Assembly (NCBI GenBank): GCA_035702985.1
Contig: DASSZD010000007.1
Span: 1 to 51,694 of the forward strand
Reading direction: 5' to 3'
DNA: 51,694 nucleotides
Origin: JAKAXG01 sp035702985
Lineage (GTDB): Bacteria; Actinomycetota; Acidimicrobiia; Acidimicrobiales; Palsa-688
In this document: positions 7,394-14,108 of the stretch, piece by piece
How positions within the stretch are numbered: the first letter of the stretch is position 1
Layout: each line of letters starts with the position of its first letter
The notes under the pieces: generated by a model
What the model saw: the letters and a program-made list of their open reading frames with translations, nothing else
Told to the model about the DNA's origin: nothing
Databases searched by the model: none
Program-made: the position numbers and the translations under genes

Positions 7394-8692
7394 CTATGAC
7401 GTCTTGAGGTCCAGGCCCAGCGAGCGGAGCTGGTCGGCCGGACGGTGGTAGCCCCGCTCGAGGTGGTGCACGCCCCGCAACAGGGACGGACCCTCGGCGG
7501 CGGCGGCGGCGATGACGCTGGAGAAACCGGCCCGGACGTCGGGGATCTCCACCTCCGCCCCCCGCAGCTTGGACACCCCCCGCACGACGGCCGAGTGCAG
7601 GTAGCTGGTCTCGTGGAACCGGCAGGCCGAGCCGCCCAGGCAGGTGGAGAACAGTTCGATCTCGCCGCCCATCTTCTGCAGGGCCGGGACGTACACGAAG
7701 CGGTCCTCGTACACCGTCTCGTGCAGGACCGACATGCCCTCGGCCTGGGTGAACAGCACCATCAACGGTGTCTGCCAGTCGGTCATGAACCCGGGGTGGA
7801 CGTCGGTCTGCACGGCCGCCGCCCGCAGCCCGTTCGGGGCCGAGGCGGTCATGGCCACCTCGTCGACCACCACCGAGGCACCCATGCGCATCAGGGTGGT
7901 GATGGCGGTGACCAGGCGGTCCTGGCGGCAGCCCACCACCCGCACCTCGCCGCCGGTGATCAGGCCGGCCACCAGGTAGCTGAACGCCTCGTTGCGGTCA
8001 CCCTGCAGCCGGGTGCGGGCCCCCCGCAGCCGGGGCACCCCCTCGATGATGATCCGCCGGTCCGGCTGGAGCTCGATGCGGGCCCCCATCCGCTGCAGGA
8101 ACAGGGCCAGCTCCAGCACCTCGGGCTCGGTGGCGGCGTTGCGGATCACCGACTTGCCCTCGGCCATCGACGCCGACAGCAGGGCGGACTCGGTGGCCCC
8201 CACGCTCGGGTAGGGCAGCTCGATGATGGCCCCCCGCAGCCGGGTGCAGCGGGCCGCGATGCCCTCCGAGGTGACCTCCACCACCGCCCCGAGGGAGCGG
8301 AGGAGCTCCACGTGGAAGTCCACCGGCCGGCCGCCGAGCTGGTCCCCGCCGACCCGGGGGACGAACGCCTCGCCGGTCAGGTGCAGCAGCGGGCCGAGCA
8401 GCAGGACCGGGATCCGGTTGAGGCCGCTGAAGCGGAGCGGGACCGACGGGGTGGCGGCGGACGGAGGGGCCACGGTGATGGACTCGCCGTTGCGCTCGAC
8501 CTCGGCCCCGACCGCGGTGAGGATGCCGGCGGTGATGTCCACGTCGCCGACCTCGGGGATGTTGGTGATGGTGCTGGGTCCCTCGCCGAGCAGGGCGGCC
8601 ACCATGTGCTTGGTGACGGCGTTCTTCGACCCCCGCACCTGGACCTCGCCTCGCAGCGGTCCGGACGGTTCGATCATCCAGGCATCGGACAC
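7394..8692 (-). CDS. murA: UDP-N-acetylglucosamine 1-carboxyvinyltransferase, Asp-type
   Basis: 432 residues. It transfers enolpyruvate from PEP to UDP-GlcNAc, the first committed step of peptidoglycan synthesis, in the cytoplasm. The conserved Lys23-Asn24 pair (RGSKNA), the active-site loop RVGGDQLGGRPVDFH (113-127), HPGFMTDWQ with the catalytic Asp, ETVYEDRF and DVRAGFSS are all present. The loop residue that is Cys115 in E. coli is Asp117 here, the same substitution known to make mycobacterial and chlamydial MurA insensitive to fosfomycin. The start is placed at GTG 8692 because TAGCCT lies 8 nt upstream; an ATG at 8677 is the alternative. The thioesterase gene follows after 8 bp. Confidence 0.95.
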   Translation of the reverse strand: MSDAWMIEPSGPLRGEVQVRGSKNAVTKHMVAALLGEGPSTITNIPEVGDVDITAGILTAVGAEVERNGESITVAPPSAATPSVPLRFSGLNRIPVLLLGPLLHLTGEAFVPRVGGDQLGGRPVDFHVELLRSLGAVVEVTSEGIAARCTRLRGAIIELPYPSVGATESALLSASMAEGKSVIRNAATEPEVLELALFLQRMGARIELQPDRRIIIEGVPRLRGARTRLQGDRNEAFSYLVAGLITGGEVRVVGCRQDRLVTAITTLMRMGASVVVDEVAMTASAPNGLRAAAVQTDVHPGFMTDWQTPLMVLFTQAEGMSVLHETVYEDRFVYVPALQKMGGEIELFSTCLGGSACRFHETSYLHSAVVRGVSKLRGAEVEIPDVRAGFSSVIAAAAAEGPSLLRGVHHLERGYHRPADQLRSLGLDLKTS

Positions 8693-8700
8693 GACGTTGC

Positions 8701-8706
8701 AGGCTA
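8701..8706 (-). promoter_or_regulatory. Predicted -10 box of murA (leaderless)
   Basis: TAGCCT on the minus strand is followed by 8 nt and the GTG at 8692. The same hexamer sits before xseA, ychF and the FrhB-like gene in this window. Confidence 0.5.
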
Positions 8707-8781
8707 CTAGCGCCGGGCGGCCGTCCCGGAAAGGGGGGTGCCGACATCCGCGTACCGGCGGGGGTCTGGGAGAATGGCCGG

Positions 8782-9090
8782 GTGCTCCTTCCCCTGCAGG
8801 TGACCGCCGACGGCCGGCTGGTGGGCGGGGCCACACCGACCACGCTGGCCAACCCTCACGGGCCGGGGGCGGTCATCACCGTGGTGGGGAACGGGCCGAA
8901 CGTCTCCGCCAACATCGTGGGACCCCACAACGACGCGTCCGACCTGTGGGGGATCCTGGTGGTGCTGGCCGTCATCTTCGTGTCCATCGCCGCCACCCGC
9001 TGGCTGTTCGGCCGGGGTCGGGCCCGGACCCGGCCGGGCGGTCCCGACGGCGCCGGGCGTCCCGGCTCGCCACAGGGGACCGGTCACTGA
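8782..9090 (+). CDS. Small single-pass membrane protein, hypothetical
   Basis: 102 residues from GTG 8782. A polar N-terminal half (residues 1-53) rich in Gly, Val and Asn precedes one clear membrane helix, DLWGILVVLAVIFVSIAATR (54-73), and a basic, Gly/Pro-rich tail (74-102). The N-terminal part is predicted outside and the basic tail inside. I do not recognise the family. It is divergent from murA with about 90 bp between starts; GAGAAT lies 6 nt before the GTG, so it may be leaderless. Its last 119 bp overlap the 3' end of the convergent membrane-protein gene. Confidence 0.6.
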   Translation: MLLPLQVTADGRLVGGATPTTLANPHGPGAVITVVGNGPNVSANIVGPHNDASDLWGILVVLAVIFVSIAATRWLFGRGRARTRPGGPDGAGRPGSPQGTGH

Positions 9091-10123
9091 CCCACGGGGC
9101 CGGTGGGGCCTCCACCAGGCGGGCCAGCCGCAGCAGCACGGTGTCGTAGTTGACCCGCCAGCCCCGCCAGGCGGCCCACGCCTGTTCCCGGTCGGCGACC
9201 AGGGGCACCCCGGCCGCCGCCATGTCGGTCATGGCCGCCTCCCACTCGTAACGCGACACGGTGACGGGGCCGTCGGGGGCCGGGTCGGGGTCGTAGGGGA
9301 GGTCGAAGGCGTCGGCGATGCGGCGCAGGGCCAGGAACCCGGCCCGGATGCACAGCTGGGCGTCGGGGTCGATGGGGTGCTCGTCCACGCAGGCCACCCA
9401 GAACGCCGCCCCGTCCAGCAGGGCCCCGGCCGCGGTGATCCAGGAACGCTCCGGCTGGGGGGAGCGGAAGAACGCCAGGATCGGGAACGTGGTGTGGGAC
9501 TCCTCGATGTCGGAGAACCAGGCCTCCCACTGCCGCCACAGCTCGGTGAGCTGGTAACGGCGCTCCTCGATGCGGTGGTACCTGATCAGCATGGTGGTGG
9601 CCTGCGGCGGGTCGCCGGCCCGCACCTGCAGGAGCGTCACCCCGGTCTCACGGCGGGTGAAGGCGCTGTAGATGCTCGGGAAGTAGGTGATGAACAGGGC
9701 CACCAGCAGCAGCCCCAGCGCCGCCTCCGAATAGCTGAGCATGGACGGCCAGAACTGGGGGTCGCTGGCCGTCCCCAGGGTGACGATGGACGATCCGGAC
9801 AGCTCGAACGACCCGGCCACCGACCGGCCGGTGATGCAGAACATCATCAGGGCGTAGGCCAGGAACAGCACCGCCAGCCAGGTGGCCAGCATCGAGATCA
9901 GGGCCATCGGTGCCACCATGGCCATCACCCGGTCCCGGTCGTGGTAGCTGTCGGAGCGGGCGGCGCGCAGCCGCAGCACGAACCGCACCGCGTTGGTGGT
10001 GACCCTGGGGATGAAGTTCTGTACGGCCCGGGGCAGGACCACGGCCCGGATGGCCGACAGCATGGTCATCACCACCGCCACCGCCCCGAGGGCGAAGCCG
10101 GCCGCCTCGAGGCCCGAGTGCAC
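8972..10123 (-). CDS. Membrane protein with ion-channel-like pore architecture
   Basis: 383 residues from GTG 10123. Hydrophobic segments lie at about 8-30, 70-95 and 130-155. Between the last two is FELSGSSIVTLGTASD (106-121), which sits where two-TM potassium channels carry pore helix and filter (TVGYGD) but reads TLGTAS, so selectivity is not predictable. The remaining ~225 residues are soluble and cytoplasmic, with a Trp- and Glu-rich helical part (ELWRQWEAWFSDIEE) and no recognised regulatory domain. The last ~40 residues are basic and low in complexity where the gene overlaps the convergent small membrane protein. It starts 14 bp after the helicase stop, so the two are probably one operon. 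The channel call is inference. Confidence 0.6.
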   Translation of the reverse strand: MHSGLEAAGFALGAVAVVMTMLSAIRAVVLPRAVQNFIPRVTTNAVRFVLRLRAARSDSYHDRDRVMAMVAPMALISMLATWLAVLFLAYALMMFCITGRSVAGSFELSGSSIVTLGTASDPQFWPSMLSYSEAALGLLLVALFITYFPSIYSAFTRRETGVTLLQVRAGDPPQATTMLIRYHRIEERRYQLTELWRQWEAWFSDIEESHTTFPILAFFRSPQPERSWITAAGALLDGAAFWVACVDEHPIDPDAQLCIRAGFLALRRIADAFDLPYDPDPAPDGPVTVSRYEWEAAMTDMAAAGVPLVADREQAWAAWRGWRVNYDTVLLRLARLVEAPPAPWVSDRSPVASRDARRRRDRPAGSGPDPGRTASGWRRWTRR

Positions 10124-10137
10124 GGGGGTGCCTCCGG

Positions 10138-11328
10138 CTAGGCGGCCGGATCCCAGGTGGCGAGATGAGCCAGGCGGGGATCGTTGGAGAACATCTCGGT
10201 GATCGGTTCGGACAGGCCCAGCCGCTTCTGGATCCGTTCCACCTCGAGCTGCTCGTTCCACAGCACCAGGGTCACCACCAGGCCCCGGCGCCCGGCCCGG
10301 GCGGTACGCCCGGAGCGGTGCAGGTACGACTTGTGGTCGTCGGGCGGGTCGAAGTGGATGACCGCGTCCACATCTTCGACGTCGAGGCCCCGGGCGGCCA
10401 CGTCGGTGGCGACCAGTACCTTCAAGCGGCCCTCGGAGAAGGACCGCAGGGCCCGCTCCCGGATCTGCTGGCGGAGGTCCCCGTGGATGGCCCGGGCGTC
10501 GACGCCCTCCTTGCGCAGCGCTTCTGTCAGGCGGTCGGCGCCGCGCTTGGTGCGGGCGAAGACGATGGTCCGGCTGCTGGCCGAGCAGATGGCCGCCGCC
10601 ACCTTCACCTTGTCCAGTTGGTGCACCTGGATGAAACGGTGGGCCATGCCGCTCACCGTCTGGGTCTCCGAGACCACCTCGTGCTTGACCGGGTCGGTCA
10701 GCTCGTAGCGGATCAACCGGTCGACGTCCCCGTCGAGGGTGGCCGAGAACAGCATGGTCTGGTGGGGCCGGACCAGGTGTCTCAGGATCCACTCCACCTG
10801 GGGGGTGAAGCCCATGTCGGCCATGCGGTCGGCCTCGTCGAGCACGACCACCTCCACCGCGGCCAGGTCGATCTCACCCCGCTGGCGCAGGTCTATCAGC
10901 CGGCCCGGGGTGGCGATGACGGCGTCCATGCCGGCCCGCACAGCCTTCACCTGGGCCTCCATGTTGGTCCCCCCGTAGCAGGTGCCGAGCGTCATGTCGC
11001 GGGCGGCGGCCAGCGGTTCGAGCACGTCGGCGACCTGGCGGGCCAGCTCCCGGGTGGGGACCAGGACCAGCCCCCGGGGCGGGCGGCCCCGGCCGTCCGG
11101 CACCCGGCCGCCGCCGCTGAGCCGCTGCAGGAGCGGTAGCCCGAACGCCAGCGTCTTGCCGGACCCGGTCTTGGCCTTGCCGCAGATGTCGCGCCCGCTC
11201 AGGGCGTCGGGGATCGTGAGGCTCTGGATGGGAAACGGCTCGCCGATGCCGGCGGCTGTAAGCGCATCCACCAGGTCGGCGTCGATGCCCAGGGCGCCGA
11301 AGGACCGGGCGGTGTCGTCGCTGCTCAA
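10138..11328 (-). CDS. DEAD-box ATP-dependent RNA helicase
   Basis: 396 residues, close to the minimal two-RecA core. Motifs appear in order: Q-motif glutamine (Gln35 in FPIQ), motif I KTGSGKT (53-59), PTRELA (91-96), TPGR (140-143), DEAD (164-167), SAT (195-197), and C-terminal HRSGRTARAGRRG. It unwinds short RNA duplexes, typically in ribosome assembly or mRNA turnover. There is no long basic tail of the CsdA/DeaD type, so a RhlE-like role fits best, but the exact ortholog cannot be fixed. The start is TTG 11328, supported by AGGAG 5 nt upstream. It is divergent from xseA, with about 60 bp between. Confidence 0.93.
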   Translation of the reverse strand: MSSDDTARSFGALGIDADLVDALTAAGIGEPFPIQSLTIPDALSGRDICGKAKTGSGKTLAFGLPLLQRLSGGGRVPDGRGRPPRGLVLVPTRELARQVADVLEPLAAARDMTLGTCYGGTNMEAQVKAVRAGMDAVIATPGRLIDLRQRGEIDLAAVEVVVLDEADRMADMGFTPQVEWILRHLVRPHQTMLFSATLDGDVDRLIRYELTDPVKHEVVSETQTVSGMAHRFIQVHQLDKVKVAAAICSASSRTIVFARTKRGADRLTEALRKEGVDARAIHGDLRQQIRERALRSFSEGRLKVLVATDVAARGLDVEDVDAVIHFDPPDDHKSYLHRSGRTARAGRRGLVVTLVLWNEQLEVERIQKRLGLSEPITEMFSNDPRLAHLATWDPAA

Positions 11329-11379
11329 GTGTTCTCCTGCCTATTCATCTCTGCCTATGCTAAGCGACCGGCCCGTGGA

Positions 11380-11385
11380 TAGCCT
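11380..11385 (+). promoter_or_regulatory. Predicted -10 box of xseA (leaderless)
   Basis: TAGCCT is followed by 6 nt and the GTG at 11392, with no Shine-Dalgarno sequence between them. Confidence 0.5.
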
Positions 11386-11391
11386 TGACGG

Positions 11392-12663
11392 GTGACTCTG
11401 CCGCTGTTCGACGATGCCGCCACACGGGCGCCCCGGCCGGTGACCCTGGTACGGCTGTCCGGCGAGATCGCCCGCTCGATCGTGGGCATCGGCCGGATCG
11501 CGGTCGAGGGTGAAGTGTACCGGCCCACCCGGTCGCGGGGTGGCTGGGTGTTCTTCACCCTGCGGGACCGGGCGGCCCAGATGGACGTGCGGGTGCCGTC
11601 GGGGGCGGCGGCCCGGTCGCGGATAGCGGCCGGCGAGAGGGTTTCGGTGGTGGCCTCCCTGCAGTGGTCCAACGACCGGGGCCAGCTCTCGCTGCTGGCC
11701 GAGGAGGTGATGCCGGTCGGCGCCGGGGCGATAGCGGCGCTGATCGAACAGACCCGGGCCCGCCTGGCCGCGGAGGGGCTCCTGACCCGGCCCCGCCGCC
11801 GGCTCCCGGTTCTGCCGGCTGCCGTCGGGGTGGTGTGCGGCACCGAGGCGGCGGTGCGCAAGGACATCGAGTCGGTGGTGGCCCAGCGCTGCGCCGGCTA
11901 CCCGGTGGTGTTCCAGGAGACGACCGTGTCGGGCCCGGCCGCCGCCGAGTGCATCGTCGAGGCCCTGGGCCGGTTGGCGGCCCGCCCCGAGGTGGAGGTG
12001 GTCATCCTGGCCCGGGGCGGGGGTGACGCCCCGTCGCTGCTGCCGTGGAGCACCGAGGAGGTGTGCCGGGCGGTGGCCGCCTGCCCGGTGCCGGTGGTGT
12101 CGGCCATCGGCCATGACGGGGACCGGCCCCTCTGCGACGAGGTGGCCGATCTGCGCTGCGGCACGCCCTCGCTGGCTGCCACCGCCGTCCTGCCCGACCT
12201 GGCCGGCATACGGCGGGAGGTGGACGCCGTCCTGGAGCGGGCCGCCGGCCTGCTGGCCGGTCGGCTGGTCCTGGCCGAGCGGCGGATGGAGGCGGTCGAC
12301 GTGGCGCGGGCGGTGCGGGGCGGGGTGGAGCGGGCCGAGGCCCGCCTGGAGCGGGCCGGGGTGCGCCTGGAAGCGGCCCACCCGGCCGCCAGACTGACCG
12401 CGGCCGGGGCCCGGCTGGCGGCGGCGGACTGGCGCCGGCCCACCTGGGAGGCTCTGGGCCGGGCGGCCGGACGGCTGGAGGCGGAGCGGCGCCACCTGAC
12501 GGCCCTGTCGCCCCAGCGCACCCTGGAGCGGGGCTACGCGGTGGTCAGCGGGGAGGACGGTTCGGTGCTGCGGCTGTCGTCGCAGGTCAAGGCCGGGGAC
12601 CGGATCCGGGCCCGGCTGGCCCGGGGACAGGTCACCGCCACGGTTACGGAGGTGTCACCTTGA
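11392..12663 (+). CDS. xseA: Exodeoxyribonuclease VII large subunit
   Basis: 423 residues. With the small subunit it degrades single-stranded DNA to oligonucleotides in both directions. The N-terminal OB-fold (about 12-105; GWVFFTLRD, QLSLLAEEV) is followed by the catalytic domain with VVCGTEAAVRKDIESV, VILARGGGD, and VSAIGHDGDRPLCDEVADLR, the family block that usually reads AIGHETD. The long coiled-coil region is compressed (about 265-365), and a C-terminal segment SPQRTLERGYAVV matches the family end. Its stop overlaps the TTG start of xseB, so the subunits are made in a coupled fashion. Confidence 0.95.
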   Translation: MTLPLFDDAATRAPRPVTLVRLSGEIARSIVGIGRIAVEGEVYRPTRSRGGWVFFTLRDRAAQMDVRVPSGAAARSRIAAGERVSVVASLQWSNDRGQLSLLAEEVMPVGAGAIAALIEQTRARLAAEGLLTRPRRRLPVLPAAVGVVCGTEAAVRKDIESVVAQRCAGYPVVFQETTVSGPAAAECIVEALGRLAARPEVEVVILARGGGDAPSLLPWSTEEVCRAVAACPVPVVSAIGHDGDRPLCDEVADLRCGTPSLAATAVLPDLAGIRREVDAVLERAAGLLAGRLVLAERRMEAVDVARAVRGGVERAEARLERAGVRLEAAHPAARLTAAGARLAAADWRRPTWEALGRAAGRLEAERRHLTALSPQRTLERGYAVVSGEDGSVLRLSSQVKAGDRIRARLARGQVTATVTEVSP

Positions 12664-12896
12664 GCACGGCCGGGAGCAGCGATCCGACCTTCGAGCAGAT
12701 CATGGCCGAACTGGAGGAGGTCACCGCCCGGCTGGCCGCCGGGGACATCGGGATCGAGGCGGCCGCCGACCTGTACGAGCGGGCGGAGAAGCTGCACGCC
12801 CGGGCGACCGAGCGCCTGGACCAGGTGCGGTCCCGGGTGGAGCAGATGACCGCCCCGCCCGAGGGTCAGGCGCCGCGGCGGTCCGGCCAGCAGTAG
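12660..12896 (+). CDS. xseB: Exodeoxyribonuclease VII small subunit
   Basis: 78 residues, normal for XseB. The three-helix pattern FEQIMAELEEVTARLAAGDI, then IEAAADLYERAEKLHARATERL, matches the family and binds the large subunit's coiled coil. The start is TTG 12660, overlapping the xseA stop by 4 nt. The last 31 bp overlap the 3' end of the convergent metallophosphoesterase gene. Confidence 0.92.
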   Translation: MSTAGSSDPTFEQIMAELEEVTARLAAGDIGIEAAADLYERAEKLHARATERLDQVRSRVEQMTAPPEGQAPRRSGQQ

Positions 12897-14035
12897 GTCC
12901 AGCACCGGTCCCGCAGGCGGCCGGGGCTCCACCGGCTCCAGATCCCGCCCAGGGCCCGGCCGGTGATCTGCGTCCAGGCGATCACGTCGGGGGACCCGAT
13001 GCGGCGGGCCGTCTGGGCGATGCCTCCCTCGTGCACGGTGTAGCCGGCCCACTGCCCGGGGAAGTCCTTGGTGGACCCGACCTCGGAGACGGCGACGCCG
13101 GCCACGTCGTAGCGGCGGGTCCGGTGGGTGTGGCCGGAGAGGATCATCGCCGCCGGGTTGGCGGACCGGACCCCCTCCACGAGCGACCGGGAGTCGGCCG
13201 CGTCCAGCGGCGGCGGGTAGTAGGTGGGGAGCCGCCCGGCTCGCGGCGGGTGGTGCAGGACCAGCACCACCGGCCCGGCCGTCCCGCCGGCCAGCTCCAC
13301 CAGCCGGTCCAGATGGGACCGATCGAGACGGCCGCGGTGCTGTCCCGGTACCGGGGTGTGGCCCAACACCAGGCGCACGCCGGGCAGGTCGACGGCGACC
13401 GGACCGTCCGGGCCGGAGGCCGCCACCCCCTCCCGGCGCAGGACGGCCGCCAGGTCGGACCGGCCGGCCACGTCGTGGTTGCCCAGGACCGAGTACACCG
13501 GCAACCCCGAGCGGCCCAGCTCGGCGGCGGCCCGGACCGCCTCCGCCGAGCCGCCGTGGCGGGTTATGTCACCCCGGACGACCAGGTGCTCGGCCCCCCA
13601 GTCCTGGGCCTCCCGCCGGGCGGCCCGCAGGGCCCGCAGCGGGTAGGGGTCCAGGCCGGCCGCTTCCTCGCCGGGATCGCTGATCCGCCGGACGGCGCCG
13701 AAGTGGGTCTCGCCGACGTGGCAGTCGCTGAACGTGGCGAAGCGGGCCAGCGGTCGCCCCGGCGGTGGGGGGGCGGTGCGCGCCACCGCCACCCGGGCCC
13801 GGGGCCGGCCTTCGGCCACCAGGGTCACGTCGTAGTCGCGCGACGGCTCCAGCCCGTCGACCACCACGGCGCCGGGTCCGCTGGTCCCGGGCGGGGCCAG
13901 GCGGTACCACTCCGGGGGCGGGGCGCCGACGGGGAACGCCCGGCCGGCGATCTCGAGGGTGGTGTCACCGGCCGGCAGCCGGTCCCAGACCAGCTGCACC
14001 GCCCCCGGCTCGGACGCGAACACGTTCACCCCCAT
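12866..14035 (-). CDS. Calcineurin-like metallophosphoesterase with N-terminal FN3-like domain
   Basis: 389 residues. The N-terminal ~95 residues are beta-rich with a fibronectin-like end (DGLEPSRDYDVTLVAEG). The metallophosphoesterase core has the five blocks in order: FSDCHVG (His as in DxH), VVRGDITRHGG, LGNHD, VLHHPPR and SGHTHR, which bind two metal ions. The C-terminal tail is aromatic and basic. There is no signal peptide. Substrates in this superfamily range from cyclic nucleotides to nucleic acids, so function is open. It ends inside the 3' end of xseB (31-bp convergent overlap). Confidence 0.88.
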   Translation of the reverse strand: MGVNVFASEPGAVQLVWDRLPAGDTTLEIAGRAFPVGAPPPEWYRLAPPGTSGPGAVVVDGLEPSRDYDVTLVAEGRPRARVAVARTAPPPPGRPLARFATFSDCHVGETHFGAVRRISDPGEEAAGLDPYPLRALRAARREAQDWGAEHLVVRGDITRHGGSAEAVRAAAELGRSGLPVYSVLGNHDVAGRSDLAAVLRREGVAASGPDGPVAVDLPGVRLVLGHTPVPGQHRGRLDRSHLDRLVELAGGTAGPVVLVLHHPPRAGRLPTYYPPPLDAADSRSLVEGVRSANPAAMILSGHTHRTRRYDVAGVAVSEVGSTKDFPGQWAGYTVHEGGIAQTARRIGSPDVIAWTQITGRALGGIWSRWSPGRLRDRCWTYCWPDRRGA

Positions 14036-14108
14036 GCGGCCGCCCCGCTCGCTCGGACCGCCGGCCGTCTGACGCCGCTCGGTGGGACCGCCGGCGGCCC
14101 GCCGCCGC

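Noticed and set aside
14036..14108. Imperfect repeats between the metallophosphoesterase and pepN genes
   Set aside because: Two loose CGCTCGG...ACCGCCGGC copies in GC-only sequence; too degenerate to separate from composition.
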